A DNA stretch of 64,000 nucleotides from positions 10,879 to 74,878 of the forward strand of contig BEIB01000001.1 of assembly GCA_002898615.1 (NCBI GenBank). Direction: 5' to 3'. A program made the translations under genes and the position numbers. The number at the start of each line of letters is the position of its first letter. Positions within the stretch are counted from its first letter, which is position 1. The notes under the pieces are model-generated. The model was not told the DNA's origin. It ran no database searches and was given only the letters and a program-made list of their open reading frames with translations. Shown piece after piece: positions 43,649-52,022 of this stretch. This DNA is from a bacterium HR25 (GTDB lineage: Bacteria; Chloroflexota; Dehalococcoidia; SM23-28-2; HRbin24).

Positions 43649-43939
43649 ACGTCCACCCCCTTTTCTCTGGACTGTGTCGTGGGGCGCAGCTTCGCTGCTA
43701 GGGCTGCTGCTCAGACGGAGGCTGCGGGTTACGGCTGCCCCTCTCACCCCCTGTTGATATCTGTGGTCAGAATGATACAGTTACAAATAAATACGTCACA
43801 TAAACCTGTCAAGAGCTAGGCTAGCTCAGAAAAGTTGCCTTCGGAGGGGCTACCTGGTTACCGCTGTTGGCCTTCTGGCCGATGTCGGTGGGCTATCTGG
43901 CTGTCTGAGGAGAACTGTGCCATGCCGACGCAGTAGCCA
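43649..43939 (-). other. Intergenic region before the cyclase-like gene
   Basis: 291 bases without a supported gene. The central part (about 43770-43820) is unusually AT-rich for this window. On the minus strand TTGACA at 43812-43807 could be a -35 box, with only a weak -10 (TATTTG) 17 bases on. No RNA gene or repeat seen. Confidence 0.35.
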
Positions 43940-44014
43940 TGGTGGGCGATGGAGGACTCGAACCTCCGACCTTCTCGGTGTAAGCGAGACGCTCTGCCAC
44001 TGAGCTAATCGCCC
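43940..44014 (-). tRNA. tRNA-Val(TAC)
   Basis: 75 nt with encoded CCA. Acceptor GGGCGAT/ATCGCCC with discriminator A; D arm TTAGCTCAGTGGCAGAGC; anticodon stem TCTCG/CGAGA with loop CTTACAC giving anticodon TAC; T arm GGAGG TTCGAGT CCTCC. It reads GUA (and by wobble other Val codons). Its own promoter is upstream. Confidence 0.96.
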
Positions 44015-44026
44015 ACTGCCAAGTCC

Positions 44027-44056
44027 ATCCTAGCCAGGGCCTACGCTCCCGGTCAA
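44027..44056 (-). promoter_or_regulatory. Promoter of tRNA-Val
   Basis: Minus strand TTGACC (44056-44051), 18-base spacer, TAGGAT (44032-44027), 12 bases before the mature 5' end. Confidence 0.6.
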
Positions 44057-44077
44057 GCTGCGCCCCGGCGCCTTGCG

Positions 44078-44107
44078 TTGACACTCCACCAGAACAGGGG
44101 CTACACT
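44078..44107 (+). promoter_or_regulatory. Promoter of the methylmalonyl-CoA mutase cassette
   Basis: TTGACA (44078-44083), 18-base spacer, TACACT (44102-44107), 52 bases before the ATG at 44160. It is back to back with the tRNA promoter. Confidence 0.6.
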
Positions 44108-44159
44108 CGTGGCGAAAGCCCCTCGACATAGACGAAATCTCGCTTTCTGGGTGGTGGCG

Positions 44160-45839
44160 ATGTCCTCTGCTAAGGGAGAGCAGCGCAGCAAGAGCAAGGC
44201 AGACTGGCTAGAGAGGCAGTACCGCCCGTCCCTGGAGCAGCTCCCCGAGAGAGAGGAGCCCATGGAGACCTCCTACGGGCAGCCGGTGGAGCCTCTCTAT
44301 ACCCCGGAGGACCTGGACGGCTGGAGCTATGAGGAGCGGCTGGGCTATCCCGGCGAGTACCCCTACACCCGCGGCATCCGGCCCAGCATGTACCGCGCCC
44401 GCTTCTGGACCATGCGCCAGTACGCAGGCTTCGGCGATGCCGAGGAGTCCAACCAGCGTTACAAGTATCTGCTCTCCCAGGGCCAGACCGGCCTCTCCGT
44501 TGCCTTCGACCTGCCCACCCAGATAGGCTACGACTCCGATGACCCCATGGCCGAGGGGGAGGTGGGTAAGGTGGGGGTGGCTATCTCCTCCCTGGCCGAT
44601 ATGGAGCTCCTCTTCAAGGACATCCCCCTGGAGAAGGTCACCACCTCCATGACCATCAACGCCACGGCGGCCATCCTGCTGGCCCTCTACGTGGCGGTGG
44701 CCAAGAAGCAGGGGGCGGACCTGCGGAAGATCAGCGGCACCATCCAGAACGATATCCTGAAGGAGTACATCGCCCGCGGCACCTACATCTTCCCCCCCAA
44801 GCCGTCCATGCGCCTGATAACGGACATCTTCGCCTGGTGTAAGGACAACCTGCCCCGCTGGAACACCATCAGCATCAGCGGCTACCACATGCGGGAGGCC
44901 GGCTGCACGGCTGTGCAGGAGGTGGCCTTCACCTTCGCCAACGCCATCGCCTACGTGCAGGCCGCCCTGGACGCTGGCCTGGAGATAGACGAGTTCGCCC
45001 CCCGCCTCTCCTTTTTCTTCGCCGCCTACACCAACCTGCTGGAGGAAGTGGCCAAGTTCCGGGCAGCCCGGCGCCTCTGGGCCCGCATCATGAAGGAGCG
45101 CTTCGGCGCCCGGGACCCCCAGTCTCTCATGCTCCGCTTCCACACCCAGACCGGGGGCGCCACCCTCACCGCCCAGCAGCCGGAGAACAATATCATCCGC
45201 ACCGCCATCCAGGCGCTGGCGGCGGTGCTGGGAGGCACCCAGTCCCTCCATACCAACTCCTGGGACGAGGCGCTGGCCCTCCCCAGCGAGCGGGCGGTCC
45301 AGGTGGCCCTGCGCACCCAGCAGATCATCGCCTACGAGTCCGGCGTGGCCGATGCCATAGACCCGCTGGGCGGCTCCTACTACTTGGAGAAGCTCACCGA
45401 CCAGATAGAAGAGGAGGCGCAGCGCTACATCGACCGTATAGACGACATGGGGGGCGCCCTGGCCGCCATCGAGATGGGCTACCAGCAGCGGGAGATCCAG
45501 GAGGCGGCCTGGCGCTTCCAGCAGCAGGTGGAGGCCGGTAAGCGGGTGGTGGTGGGGGTCAACCGCTTCCGCACCGCCGAGGACGGCCCGCCCGGCGAGA
45601 TCCTGCGGGTGCGGCCGGAGGTGGTCAAGCGGCAACTGGAGCGGCTGCGGCGCGTCAGGGCGGAGCGGGACAACGCCCGCGTCCAGTCCCTCCTGGGGAA
45701 GCTGGAGGAGGCCGCCCGCTCCGACGCTAACATGATGCCGGTGCTCATCGAGTGCGTGGAGAACTACGTCACCGTAGGCGAGATCTGCCGCGTCCTGCGC
45801 CAGGTCTGGGGCGAGCAGCGGGAGTTCATGGTCTTCTAG
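44160..45839 (+). CDS. Methylmalonyl-CoA mutase, large (catalytic) subunit of the split form
   Basis: 559 residues, the length of the archaeal/Chloroflexi alpha subunit lacking a B12 domain. Barrel motifs include [80 protein letters not shown] and [14 protein letters not shown]. It isomerises methylmalonyl-CoA and succinyl-CoA with adenosylcobalamin bound by the separate small subunit at 47322. Isobutyryl-CoA or hydroxyisobutyryl-CoA mutase are related alternatives. Start ATG 44160; ribosome site weak (GGGTGGTG). Confidence 0.93.
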   Translation: MSSAKGEQRSKSKADWLERQYRPSLEQLPEREEPMETSYGQPVEPLYTPEDLDGWSYEERLGYPGEYPYTRGIRPSMYRARFWTMRQYAGFGDAEESNQRYKYLLSQGQTGLSVAFDLPTQIGYDSDDPMAEGEVGKVGVAISSLADMELLFKDIPLEKVTTSMTINATAAILLALYVAVAKKQGADLRKISGTIQNDILKEYIARGTYIFPPKPSMRLITDIFAWCKDNLPRWNTISISGYHMREAGCTAVQEVAFTFANAIAYVQAALDAGLEIDEFAPRLSFFFAAYTNLLEEVAKFRAARRLWARIMKERFGARDPQSLMLRFHTQTGGATLTAQQPENNIIRTAIQALAAVLGGTQSLHTNSWDEALALPSERAVQVALRTQQIIAYESGVADAIDPLGGSYYLEKLTDQIEEEAQRYIDRIDDMGGALAAIEMGYQQREIQEAAWRFQQQVEAGKRVVVGVNRFRTAEDGPPGEILRVRPEVVKRQLERLRRVRAERDNARVQSLLGKLEEAARSDANMMPVLIECVENYVTVGEICRVLRQVWGEQREFMVF

Positions 45840-45936
45840 CCTGGCCCGCCCCAAGGAGAACGAGAGGAGCTGGGAACCGCACCCCGTGGCCGGCCGGGCC
45901 GCGCTGGTGTGCCCTATCACCCGCCGGGAGGTAGTC

Positions 45937-46395
45937 ATGGGCAAGCAGGAGCTCATAGCCGAGGCCGAAGAGACCTTCCAGCAGCTATGGCAGGCCGTCA
46001 GTGCCCTGCCGGAGGAGGCGGCCACCCGGCCCTGGCTGGGCGAGTGGTCGGTCAAGGACGTCCTGGCCCACATCGCTGGCTGGCACCGCGAGATGGCCGG
46101 CGTCTTGGAGCGGATGGCCCGGGGCGAGCGCCCGGTGCCCGAGGGCGTGGACTACAACGACACCGATGGCTGGAACGCTCGCTTCGCCCAGGCCCACAAA
46201 GGGACCCCCTGGCCCCAGATGCTGGCGGAGCTGCGCGCCAGCAAGGAGGCCTTCCTGGCCGCCGCCCGTCAGGTGCCGGACGACCGCTTCGAGGAGGGGC
46301 GGGCGGCCCACCGCATCATGCAGGGCACCGGCACCCGCCACTACCGCGAGCACCTGGAGCAGATAGCCGAATGGCGTCAGAGGGAAGGGCTTTGA
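45937..46395 (+). CDS. DinB-like four-helix protein (ClbS/DfsB type)
   Basis: 152 residues. GEWSVKDVLAHIAGWHREM and HYREHLEQIAEW supply the spaced His residues of the DinB superfamily, which can bind a metal. Related stand-alone proteins act in thiol transfer or resistance, but the role here is unknown. ATG 45937 has CCGGGAGGTAGTC upstream. Its stop overlaps the start of the VOC gene (TTGA), so it is part of the methylmalonyl-CoA cassette. Confidence 0.78.
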   Translation: MGKQELIAEAEETFQQLWQAVSALPEEAATRPWLGEWSVKDVLAHIAGWHREMAGVLERMARGERPVPEGVDYNDTDGWNARFAQAHKGTPWPQMLAELRASKEAFLAAARQVPDDRFEEGRAAHRIMQGTGTRHYREHLEQIAEWRQREGL

Positions 46396-47195
46396 TCAAG
46401 AAGGTTCATCACATAGGCATCGCCGTGGCCGACCTGGCGGCCAGCCTCGGTTTCTACCGTGACGTGCTGGGCCTCCCTTTCCACAAGGAGGCGGAGGTCA
46501 AGGAGCAGGGCGTCCGGGCGGCCCTCCTCCTGGCGGGGGAGAGCGAGATAGAGCTGCTGGAGCCCACCGCGCCGGAGACGCCGGTGGGCCGCTTCCTGGC
46601 CCGCCGGGGCGGCGGTCTTCACCACATCTGCTTCGAGGTGGAGGACGTGGCCGCGGAGCTGGCCGCCCTCAAGGCCCGCGGCGTGGAGCTGGTGGACCAG
46701 GAGCCCCGCCAGGGGCTGGCCGGCATCATCGCCTTTCTCCACCCGCGTGCCCACCGCGGCGTACTGGTGGAGCTGGCCCGTCCTCCGCAGGAGGAACGCC
46801 ACGCCGCCCCCTCGCCCCTGGTAAGGCGGCTCCGCTACGTCCTCATCGGCGCCGAAGACCCGGCCGATGCCCTGGCCCGCTACGAGGCGAACCTGGGCCT
46901 CCGGGCGGCGGCGAGCGGGGACGGCCCGGCGGGGCAGGTGACGGTGGGGGAGTCCCTCCTCCTCGTCCTCACCGCCGAAGAGGCGCGGCCCCACCTGCCG
47001 GTGGGCACGGAGGCGGGGGAGGGGCTGCTGGCCCTGGGCCTGGAGGTGGGCGACCTGGAGGCGGCCGTGGAGCACCTCCGGCAGCGGGGCGTGGAGGTAT
47101 CCGCCCCGGCCCCGGGCATCCTGCCGGGGACGCGGGCCGCCAGCGTGGCCCCCGCGGCCAGCCACGGCGTCCCTCTCCACCTGGTGGGGACCTAG
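46392..47195 (+). CDS. Methylmalonyl-CoA epimerase-like protein with a second VOC domain
   Basis: 267 residues; typical epimerases have about 135. The first VOC domain (1-130) is epimerase-like: KKVHHIGIAVADL, GLPFHKEAEV, ELLEPT, GGGLHHICFEVEDV and VLVELA, with the His/Glu metal ligands. The second (about 140-265) is VOC-like but has lost most ligands (RYVLIGAEDPADAL, EVGDLEAAVEHLRQRG). It probably interconverts (R)- and (S)-methylmalonyl-CoA for the mutase. The start is TTG 46392 with AGAGGGAAGGGCT upstream; no ATG or GTG fits. A GC-rich hairpin follows. Confidence 0.82.
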   Translation: MIKKVHHIGIAVADLAASLGFYRDVLGLPFHKEAEVKEQGVRAALLLAGESEIELLEPTAPETPVGRFLARRGGGLHHICFEVEDVAAELAALKARGVELVDQEPRQGLAGIIAFLHPRAHRGVLVELARPPQEERHAAPSPLVRRLRYVLIGAEDPADALARYEANLGLRAAASGDGPAGQVTVGESLLLVLTAEEARPHLPVGTEAGEGLLALGLEVGDLEAAVEHLRQRGVEVSAPAPGILPGTRAASVAPAASHGVPLHLVGT

Positions 47196-47251
47196 GCCGG
47201 GCCTCCCGGGGGCGACGTCCCCACGCAGGCGCGTCTGTTGCAGCCCCCGGG

Positions 47252-47273
47252 GGAGCGGGGACGGCCCCGCTCC
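47252..47273 (+). terminator. Possible terminator after the VOC gene
   Basis: GGAGCGGGG / CCCCGCTCC stem around ACGG, 57 bases after the stop and 21 bases before the next -10 element. No T-tract. Confidence 0.4.
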
Positions 47274-47293
47274 TGCGGGGGGCAGCCATACTA

Positions 47294-47299
47294 TATAAT
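47294..47299 (+). promoter_or_regulatory. -10 element before the B12-subunit gene
   Basis: TATAAT 22 bases before ATG 47322; no clear -35. With the hairpin just upstream it suggests that the small subunit and MeaB have their own promoter. Confidence 0.45.
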
Positions 47300-47321
47300 C
47301 GGCCCTAGGAGGGAGTGGCCC

Positions 47322-47744
47322 ATGACGCAGGAGCGCAAGGTAAAGATCGTCATCGCCAAGCCTGGGCTGGACGGACACGACCGCGGCGCCAAGGTGGTGG
47401 CCCGCGCCCTGCGGGACGCTGGCTTCGAGGTGGTATACACCGGGATCCGGCAGACGCCGGAGATGATCGCCGAGACGGCCCTGCAGGAGGACGCCGATGC
47501 CGTCGGCCTCTCCATCCTCTCGGGGGCGCACCTGGAACTCTTCCCCCGCGTCGTGGAGGAGCTCCGGAAGCGGGGCCTGGACGATGTCGTCCTCTTCGGC
47601 GGTGGCATCATCCCCCAGGAGGACATACCGGAGCTGGAGCGCGTGGGCTTCAAGGCCATATTCGGACCTGGCACCTCCACCGAGGAGATCGTCGAGTGGG
47701 TGAGACAGAACGTCCGGCCGCGGGGAGTGGGAGTGAAGTCGTGA
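47322..47744 (+). CDS. Methylmalonyl-CoA mutase, small (B12-binding) subunit
   Basis: 140 residues. Cobalamin motif [18 protein letters not shown] contains the DxHxxG whose His replaces the lower ligand; [11 protein letters not shown] (SxL) and [10 protein letters not shown] (GG) complete the Rossmann-like B12 domain. It pairs with the large subunit at 44160. ATG 47322 has CTAGGAGGGAGTGGCCC upstream; the longer upstream frame is not homologous. Overlaps MeaB by four bases. Confidence 0.94.
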   Translation: MTQERKVKIVIAKPGLDGHDRGAKVVARALRDAGFEVVYTGIRQTPEMIAETALQEDADAVGLSILSGAHLELFPRVVEELRKRGLDDVVLFGGGIIPQEDIPELERVGFKAIFGPGTSTEEIVEWVRQNVRPRGVGVKS

Positions 47745-48691
47745 TCCGAGAGCTGGTGGATAACGCCCTGGGCGGCGACAGGCGGTCGCTGGCCCGCCTG
47801 TTGAGCCTGGTGGAGAACGGTTACTCCGAGGGGCGAGAGGCGCTGCGCCTCCTTTACAGGCACACCGGACGGGCCCATGTGGTGGGCATCACCGGCGGCG
47901 CCGGGGCCGGCAAGAGCACCCTCATCTTCGCCCTGGCCCGGGAGCTGCGAAAGCGGGGGCTCACCGTGGGTGTGGTGGCGGTGGACCCCACCAGCCCCTT
48001 CACCCAGGGCGCCCTCCTGGGAGACCGCGTACGTATGCAGGGGCTTACCTCGGACCCCGGCGTGTTCATCCGCAGCATGGCCAGTCGGGGCGCCGTGGGC
48101 GGCCTGGCCCCCGCCACCCTGGACGTGGTCACCGTCCTAGACGCCGTGGGACGGGACGTCATCATCGTGGAGACGGTGGGGGCCGGCCAGGACGAGGTAG
48201 AGATAATGGACGCTGCCCACACGGTGGTGGTGGTCGTCGTTCCTGGCACGGGAGACGAGATACAGGCCATCAAGGCGGGCATCCTGGAGATCGCCCACAT
48301 CCTGACCGTCAACAAGGCCGACCTCCCCCGCGCCGACCTACTGGCCAACTACCTGGCGGAGTTCGTCAACCTGGAGAAGGGGGATGGCTGGCGAGTGCCC
48401 ATAGTGAAGACGGTGGCCATCAAGGAGGGAGGAGTGACGGAGCTGGTGGAGGCGCTGGAGACGCACCGCCGCCATCTGGAGCAGTCCCCGGCCCGGGAGG
48501 AGATGGAGACGGAGCGGGCCCGGCGCCGTCTGCTGACTGCCCTCCGCTCCCAGTTGTGGGAGCGGTCTTTGCGCATCGCCCAGAGGGACGGTGCCCTGGA
48601 AGGGCTGGCGCGGGCCATCGCCGCCCGCGAGATGGACCCCTACACCGCCGCTGCTGGCCTGCTGGAGTCTGCCCTTCGCCCCGAGAGCTAG
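47741..48691 (+). CDS. meaB: MeaB/ArgK-type GTPase, mutase chaperone
   Basis: 316 residues. P-loop GGAGAGKST (about 50-58), [32 protein letters not shown] (switch II) and [10 protein letters not shown] (NKxD) mark the G3E family MeaB branch. It loads and protects the cobalamin of methylmalonyl-CoA mutase. GTG 47741 overlaps the small-subunit stop (GTGA). Confidence 0.94.
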   Translation: MIRELVDNALGGDRRSLARLLSLVENGYSEGREALRLLYRHTGRAHVVGITGGAGAGKSTLIFALARELRKRGLTVGVVAVDPTSPFTQGALLGDRVRMQGLTSDPGVFIRSMASRGAVGGLAPATLDVVTVLDAVGRDVIIVETVGAGQDEVEIMDAAHTVVVVVVPGTGDEIQAIKAGILEIAHILTVNKADLPRADLLANYLAEFVNLEKGDGWRVPIVKTVAIKEGGVTELVEALETHRRHLEQSPAREEMETERARRRLLTALRSQLWERSLRIAQRDGALEGLARAIAAREMDPYTAAAGLLESALRPES

Positions 48692-48694
48692 GCA

Positions 48695-48700
48695 TATAAT
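48695..48700 (+). promoter_or_regulatory. -10 element before the CNNM/CBS gene
   Basis: TATAAT 41 bases before ATG 48742, immediately after the meaB stop; -35 region lies inside meaB and is not obvious. Confidence 0.4.
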
Positions 48701-48741
48701 CGGCGTGAACGGCCGGGCACTTCGGGCGGAGCGCACCGCCG

Positions 48742-50091
48742 ATGCTCACCCCTGAGCTGGGCCTCTCTACCCCATCCTATTCGCTGCAGGAGGGTAGCAC
48801 CTTCCAGGTGAGCGGCATCCCTACCCCGGCGGCCGCTCTCATCCTGGGCATCAGCCTCTTCTCCTTCGCCCTGGTGAACGGGCTGGAGATCGCCGTGGTG
48901 GCCGCCAACCGCATACGGGTGCGCCACCTGATGGAGCAGGGGAGCCGCTCCGCCCTGGCCCTCCACCGCCTCCAGTTGGCCCGGGAGCGCTTCTTCACTC
49001 TGGTCATCCTCCTGCAGAACCTGGCCATCATCCTGGCCTCCATAGCCAGCAGCGTCCTGACGGCGCAGGCCCTGGGGGGGATAGGCGGCCTGGTGCTGGG
49101 CGTGGGCGTCCTCACCATCGGTGTGGCCATCCTGGGGGAGGTGCTTCCCAAGGTGCTGGCGGCCCACGCCGGAGAGCGCTTCGCCCTGGTGATGGCCCGC
49201 CCTCTGGAGGCCCTGCTGTGGCTCCTCCAGCCGGTGGTGGCCCCCCTGGCGGCGGCCCCCACCATCGTCTCCCGCCTCCTCCTGGGCAGGGCATACGAGG
49301 AGGGCCCCACGGTGACGGAGGCGGAGCTGCGCACCCTCATCGATATCAGCGTGGAGGAGGGGGCCGTAGAAGAGAAGGAGGCGCGGCTCCTGGAGCGGGT
49401 CTTCCGCTTCGGCGACAAACGGGTGGGGGAGGTCATGGTGCCCCGCACCGAGATCGTCTGGGTAGAGAGGGGGACTACGCTGTCCGAGTTCTTCAAGATC
49501 TTCGTGGAGACGCCCCACACCCGCTTCCCGGTCTACCAGGAGAGCGTCGACAACGTCGTCGGCATCGTCAACATCAAGGACGTACTGCGAGGCCTGGCCC
49601 TGGGGGAGCTGACCGGGGACAGTCCCATAGACTGGTGCATGCGGCCGGCCCTCTTCGTCCCCGAGAGCAAGCGGGTGGGCGACCTCTTCGCCGAGATGCA
49701 GAACGCTGGCCAGCAGATGGCGGTGGTGGTGGACGAGTTCGGCGGGACGGCGGGCCTGGTGACGGTGGAGATGCTGCTGGAGGAGCTGGTGGGCGCCGTC
49801 AGCGACGAGCTGCGCCCTCACCAGCCGGAGTTCGTGACCCTGGACGAGCGCACCTACCGCCTGGACGGCGGGATGTCCGTGGACGACGCTAACCAGCAGC
49901 TAGGGCTCGGCCTCCCTGAGGGGGACTACGAGACGGTGGCCGGCTTCATCCTGGACCATCTGGGCCGCATCCCGGAGGAGGGGGAGCAGTTCGTCTATAA
50001 TGGCCTGCGCTTCGCCATCACCCGTATGCTGGGCCGTAAGATAGAGGAGGTGACGGTGACCAGACTGAGCGAAGGGGGAGGCAGCTCATGA
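48742..50091 (+). CDS. CNNM/CorC-type membrane protein with CBS pair
   Basis: 449 residues. DUF21 membrane domain with four hydrophobic segments (about 30-190), a CBS pair (about 220-345: [52 protein letters not shown]) and the CorC_HlyC domain (about 360-445). Relatives bind Mg-ATP and move or sense Mg2+ or other cations; the old haemolysin name is not functional. Its last four bases overlap the next gene (ATGA). Confidence 0.88.
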   Translation: MLTPELGLSTPSYSLQEGSTFQVSGIPTPAAALILGISLFSFALVNGLEIAVVAANRIRVRHLMEQGSRSALALHRLQLARERFFTLVILLQNLAIILASIASSVLTAQALGGIGGLVLGVGVLTIGVAILGEVLPKVLAAHAGERFALVMARPLEALLWLLQPVVAPLAAAPTIVSRLLLGRAYEEGPTVTEAELRTLIDISVEEGAVEEKEARLLERVFRFGDKRVGEVMVPRTEIVWVERGTTLSEFFKIFVETPHTRFPVYQESVDNVVGIVNIKDVLRGLALGELTGDSPIDWCMRPALFVPESKRVGDLFAEMQNAGQQMAVVVDEFGGTAGLVTVEMLLEELVGAVSDELRPHQPEFVTLDERTYRLDGGMSVDDANQQLGLGLPEGDYETVAGFILDHLGRIPEEGEQFVYNGLRFAITRMLGRKIEEVTVTRLSEGGGSS

Positions 50092-50789
50092 ACCTCAAGG
50101 TGCAGCGCCTCCGGGCTACCTTCCGGCGGGGCGACTCCGTCAAATATCTGGCCCACCTAGACCTCATGCGCTACTGGGAGCGGGCCCTGCGGCGGGCGGG
50201 CGTCCCCCTCTCCTACTCCGAGGGCCACAGCCCCACCCCCCGCCTCTCCCTGGCCGCCCCCCTCCCGGTGGGCGTCACCTCCTCCTGCGAGCTGATGGAC
50301 GTCTTCCTCTACCGGCGTATGGCGCTGCGCGACTTCCTGAAGCAGGTCAACACCAAGGTGGTCCCGGGCACCGAAGTACTGACGGTGCGAGAGGTGGGCC
50401 TGCGGGAGCCCTCTTTGCAGTCCCTGGTGCGCTGGGCCGAGTACCGCGTGGAGGTGGCCCGAGAGGGGCGCTCCCGCCAGGAGCTGGAGGAGCGGGTGGA
50501 GCGGCTGCTGGCCCTGGACTCCCTCCCCTGGCAGCACCTGCGGGACGGCCAGGTGCGCCGCTACGACCTGCGCGCCCTGGTCTACGACCTCTGGCTGGAG
50601 GAAGAGACGGAGGAGAGCTTCATCCTGGGTATGCGCCTGCGCACCGACCAACAGACGGCGGGCCGGGCGGAGCAGGTGACGGCCGCCCTCGGCTTCGCCG
50701 GGCCGCCGCTGCGCATACACCGGGCTCGCCTGTTCGTGGAGGAGACGCCGCGGGCCACCCGGGCCTTCCGGCGCCTGGGAGAGATGTAG
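50088..50789 (+). CDS. TIGR03936/DUF2344 radical-SAM-associated protein
   Basis: 233 residues. RLRATFRRGDSVKYLAHLDLMRYWERALRRAGVPLSYSEGHSP with LAAPLPVGVTSSCELMD is the DUF2344 signature. In most genomes it is fused to, or next to, a radical-SAM protein (TIGR03960) and RNase E/G; no such gene is in this window. Role unproven, perhaps rRNA or tRNA modification. It overlaps the CNNM gene by four bases. Confidence 0.85.
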   Translation: MNLKVQRLRATFRRGDSVKYLAHLDLMRYWERALRRAGVPLSYSEGHSPTPRLSLAAPLPVGVTSSCELMDVFLYRRMALRDFLKQVNTKVVPGTEVLTVREVGLREPSLQSLVRWAEYRVEVAREGRSRQELEERVERLLALDSLPWQHLRDGQVRRYDLRALVYDLWLEEETEESFILGMRLRTDQQTAGRAEQVTAALGFAGPPLRIHRARLFVEETPRATRAFRRLGEM

Positions 50790-50806
50790 GTAGCCCCGTC
50801 GTCCCC

Positions 50807-50812
50807 TATAAT
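50807..50812 (+). promoter_or_regulatory. -10 element before the RpiB-like gene
   Basis: TATAAT in CCCCTATAATGGAGG, 26 bases before ATG 50839; no clear -35. Confidence 0.4.
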
Positions 50813-50838
50813 GGAGGCCGTAGGGGGTGTCCCTGGAG

Positions 50839-51291
50839 ATGCGCATAGCGCTGGGCAGCGACGAGAAGACCATCCTGACGGACTACCTGGTGGAGGAGCT
50901 GCGACGCCGCGGTCTGGAGGTGGAGCTCTTCGGTCCCCTGCGGGGGGAGTCCGTCCAGTGGGCAGAGGTGGCGCGCCAGGTGGCGGAGGCCGTGGCCTCC
51001 GGCCGGGCAGACCAGGGGATACTGTGCTGCTGGACCGGCACCGGGGTCTCCATCGCCGCCAACAAGGTGCCCGGCGTGCGGGCGGCCCTCTGCCACGACG
51101 CCGAGACGGCCCGCGGGGCGCGGGCCTGGAACCGGGCCAACGTCCTCTGTCTGAGCCTTCGCTCCACCGCCCCTGCCGTGGCCAGGGAGATCCTGGACGC
51201 CTGGTTCAGCACCGAGCCCGACCCCTCCGAGGCGGAGAACGTGGCCCGGGTGGAGGAGATGGACCGCCTCTACAGGGACGTCAGGGCCTGA
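50839..51291 (+). CDS. RpiB/LacA/LacB-family sugar-phosphate isomerase
   Basis: 150 residues. RIALGSDEKT is the N-terminal phosphate loop, and GILCCWTGTGVSIAANKVPGVRAALCHD matches the RpiB active-site stretch with catalytic Cys. The Asp-His at the start of true RpiB (SDH) is SDE, as in a common sub-branch. It likely isomerises a pentose or hexose phosphate. ATG 50839 is preferred over GTG 50827 because RpiB proteins start MRIA-like. Confidence 0.87.
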   Translation: MRIALGSDEKTILTDYLVEELRRRGLEVELFGPLRGESVQWAEVARQVAEAVASGRADQGILCCWTGTGVSIAANKVPGVRAALCHDAETARGARAWNRANVLCLSLRSTAPAVAREILDAWFSTEPDPSEAENVARVEEMDRLYRDVRA

Positions 51292-51314
51292 CGACACCGA
51301 TGGAGAGACGCTAG

Positions 51315-52004
51315 TTGTCCCGCCGCGAGCGACGTCGTTCCCGGAGGGCCCGGCAGGCCAGGCAGGAGAAGGCCCCCCTCATCTGGCAGCGCAGCGGCCC
51401 CGCCCCCAAGGGCAGAGGCGCCGCCCCCCAGCCGAAGGTGGCCAAAGGCGGAGGTGGTTTCTATATTCCGCCCTGGCTGCCGGTGGCCGGGATCATCGTC
51501 GCCGTGGTGGCCATCTTCCTGGGGCTCGTGCTCTTCCGCGAGACCTCCACGGCCAGCCCCCGTATAGGCGACCACTGGCACGCCGCCTACGAGATCATCA
51601 TCTGTGGCACCCGTCAGCCCCCTCTGCCCTCATTCCCGGGTGGCGTCCACACCCACGGCGATGGCTACATCCACCTGCACCCCCAGTTCGCCAGCGAGGA
51701 AGGGCGAGGGGCCAGCCTGGTGCGGTTCTTCGAGTACGCCGGCCGTGCCCTGGGCTCCGGCGGCGTCCTGACCCGGGACACTCTGCAGGTGCCGGGGGAC
51801 CCGCGGGTCTTCCGCAACGGCGACATCTGCCAGGAAGGGCCGGACCAGGGCCAGCCGGGTGTGGTCCAGGTCTTCGTCAACGGAGAGCGCCGGCTGGACT
51901 TTGAGGACTACGTCCCCCGCGACGGGGACAGAGTGCAGATAGTCTTCGGCCCGGAGAGGGCGGCGCCCACGCCGTCTGGCTCGCCAGCGCCAGCGCCGGA
52001 CTAG
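51315..52004 (+). CDS. Membrane-anchored His-rich extracellular protein of unknown function
   Basis: 229 residues. Very basic N-terminus (SRRERRRSRRARQAR), one membrane helix (about 53-76), then an outside domain with GDHWHAAYEIIICG, GGVHTHGDGYIHLHP and FFEYAGRALGSGG, ending in a Pro/Ala tail. The clustered His residues suggest metal binding. I know similar HWHA..G.HTHGDG proteins in Actinobacteria and Chloroflexi but no function. The start is TTG 51315 with GGAGAGACGCTAG upstream. It converges on the symporter gene. Confidence 0.7.
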   Translation: MSRRERRRSRRARQARQEKAPLIWQRSGPAPKGRGAAPQPKVAKGGGGFYIPPWLPVAGIIVAVVAIFLGLVLFRETSTASPRIGDHWHAAYEIIICGTRQPPLPSFPGGVHTHGDGYIHLHPQFASEEGRGASLVRFFEYAGRALGSGGVLTRDTLQVPGDPRVFRNGDICQEGPDQGQPGVVQVFVNGERRLDFEDYVPRDGDRVQIVFGPERAAPTPSGSPAPAPD

Positions 52005-52022
52005 GGCCCGGCGGAACGGACG

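Noticed and set aside
44208..46073. A 621-codon minus-strand frame opposite the methylmalonyl-CoA mutase gene
   Set aside because: Shadow of a highly conserved plus-strand gene.
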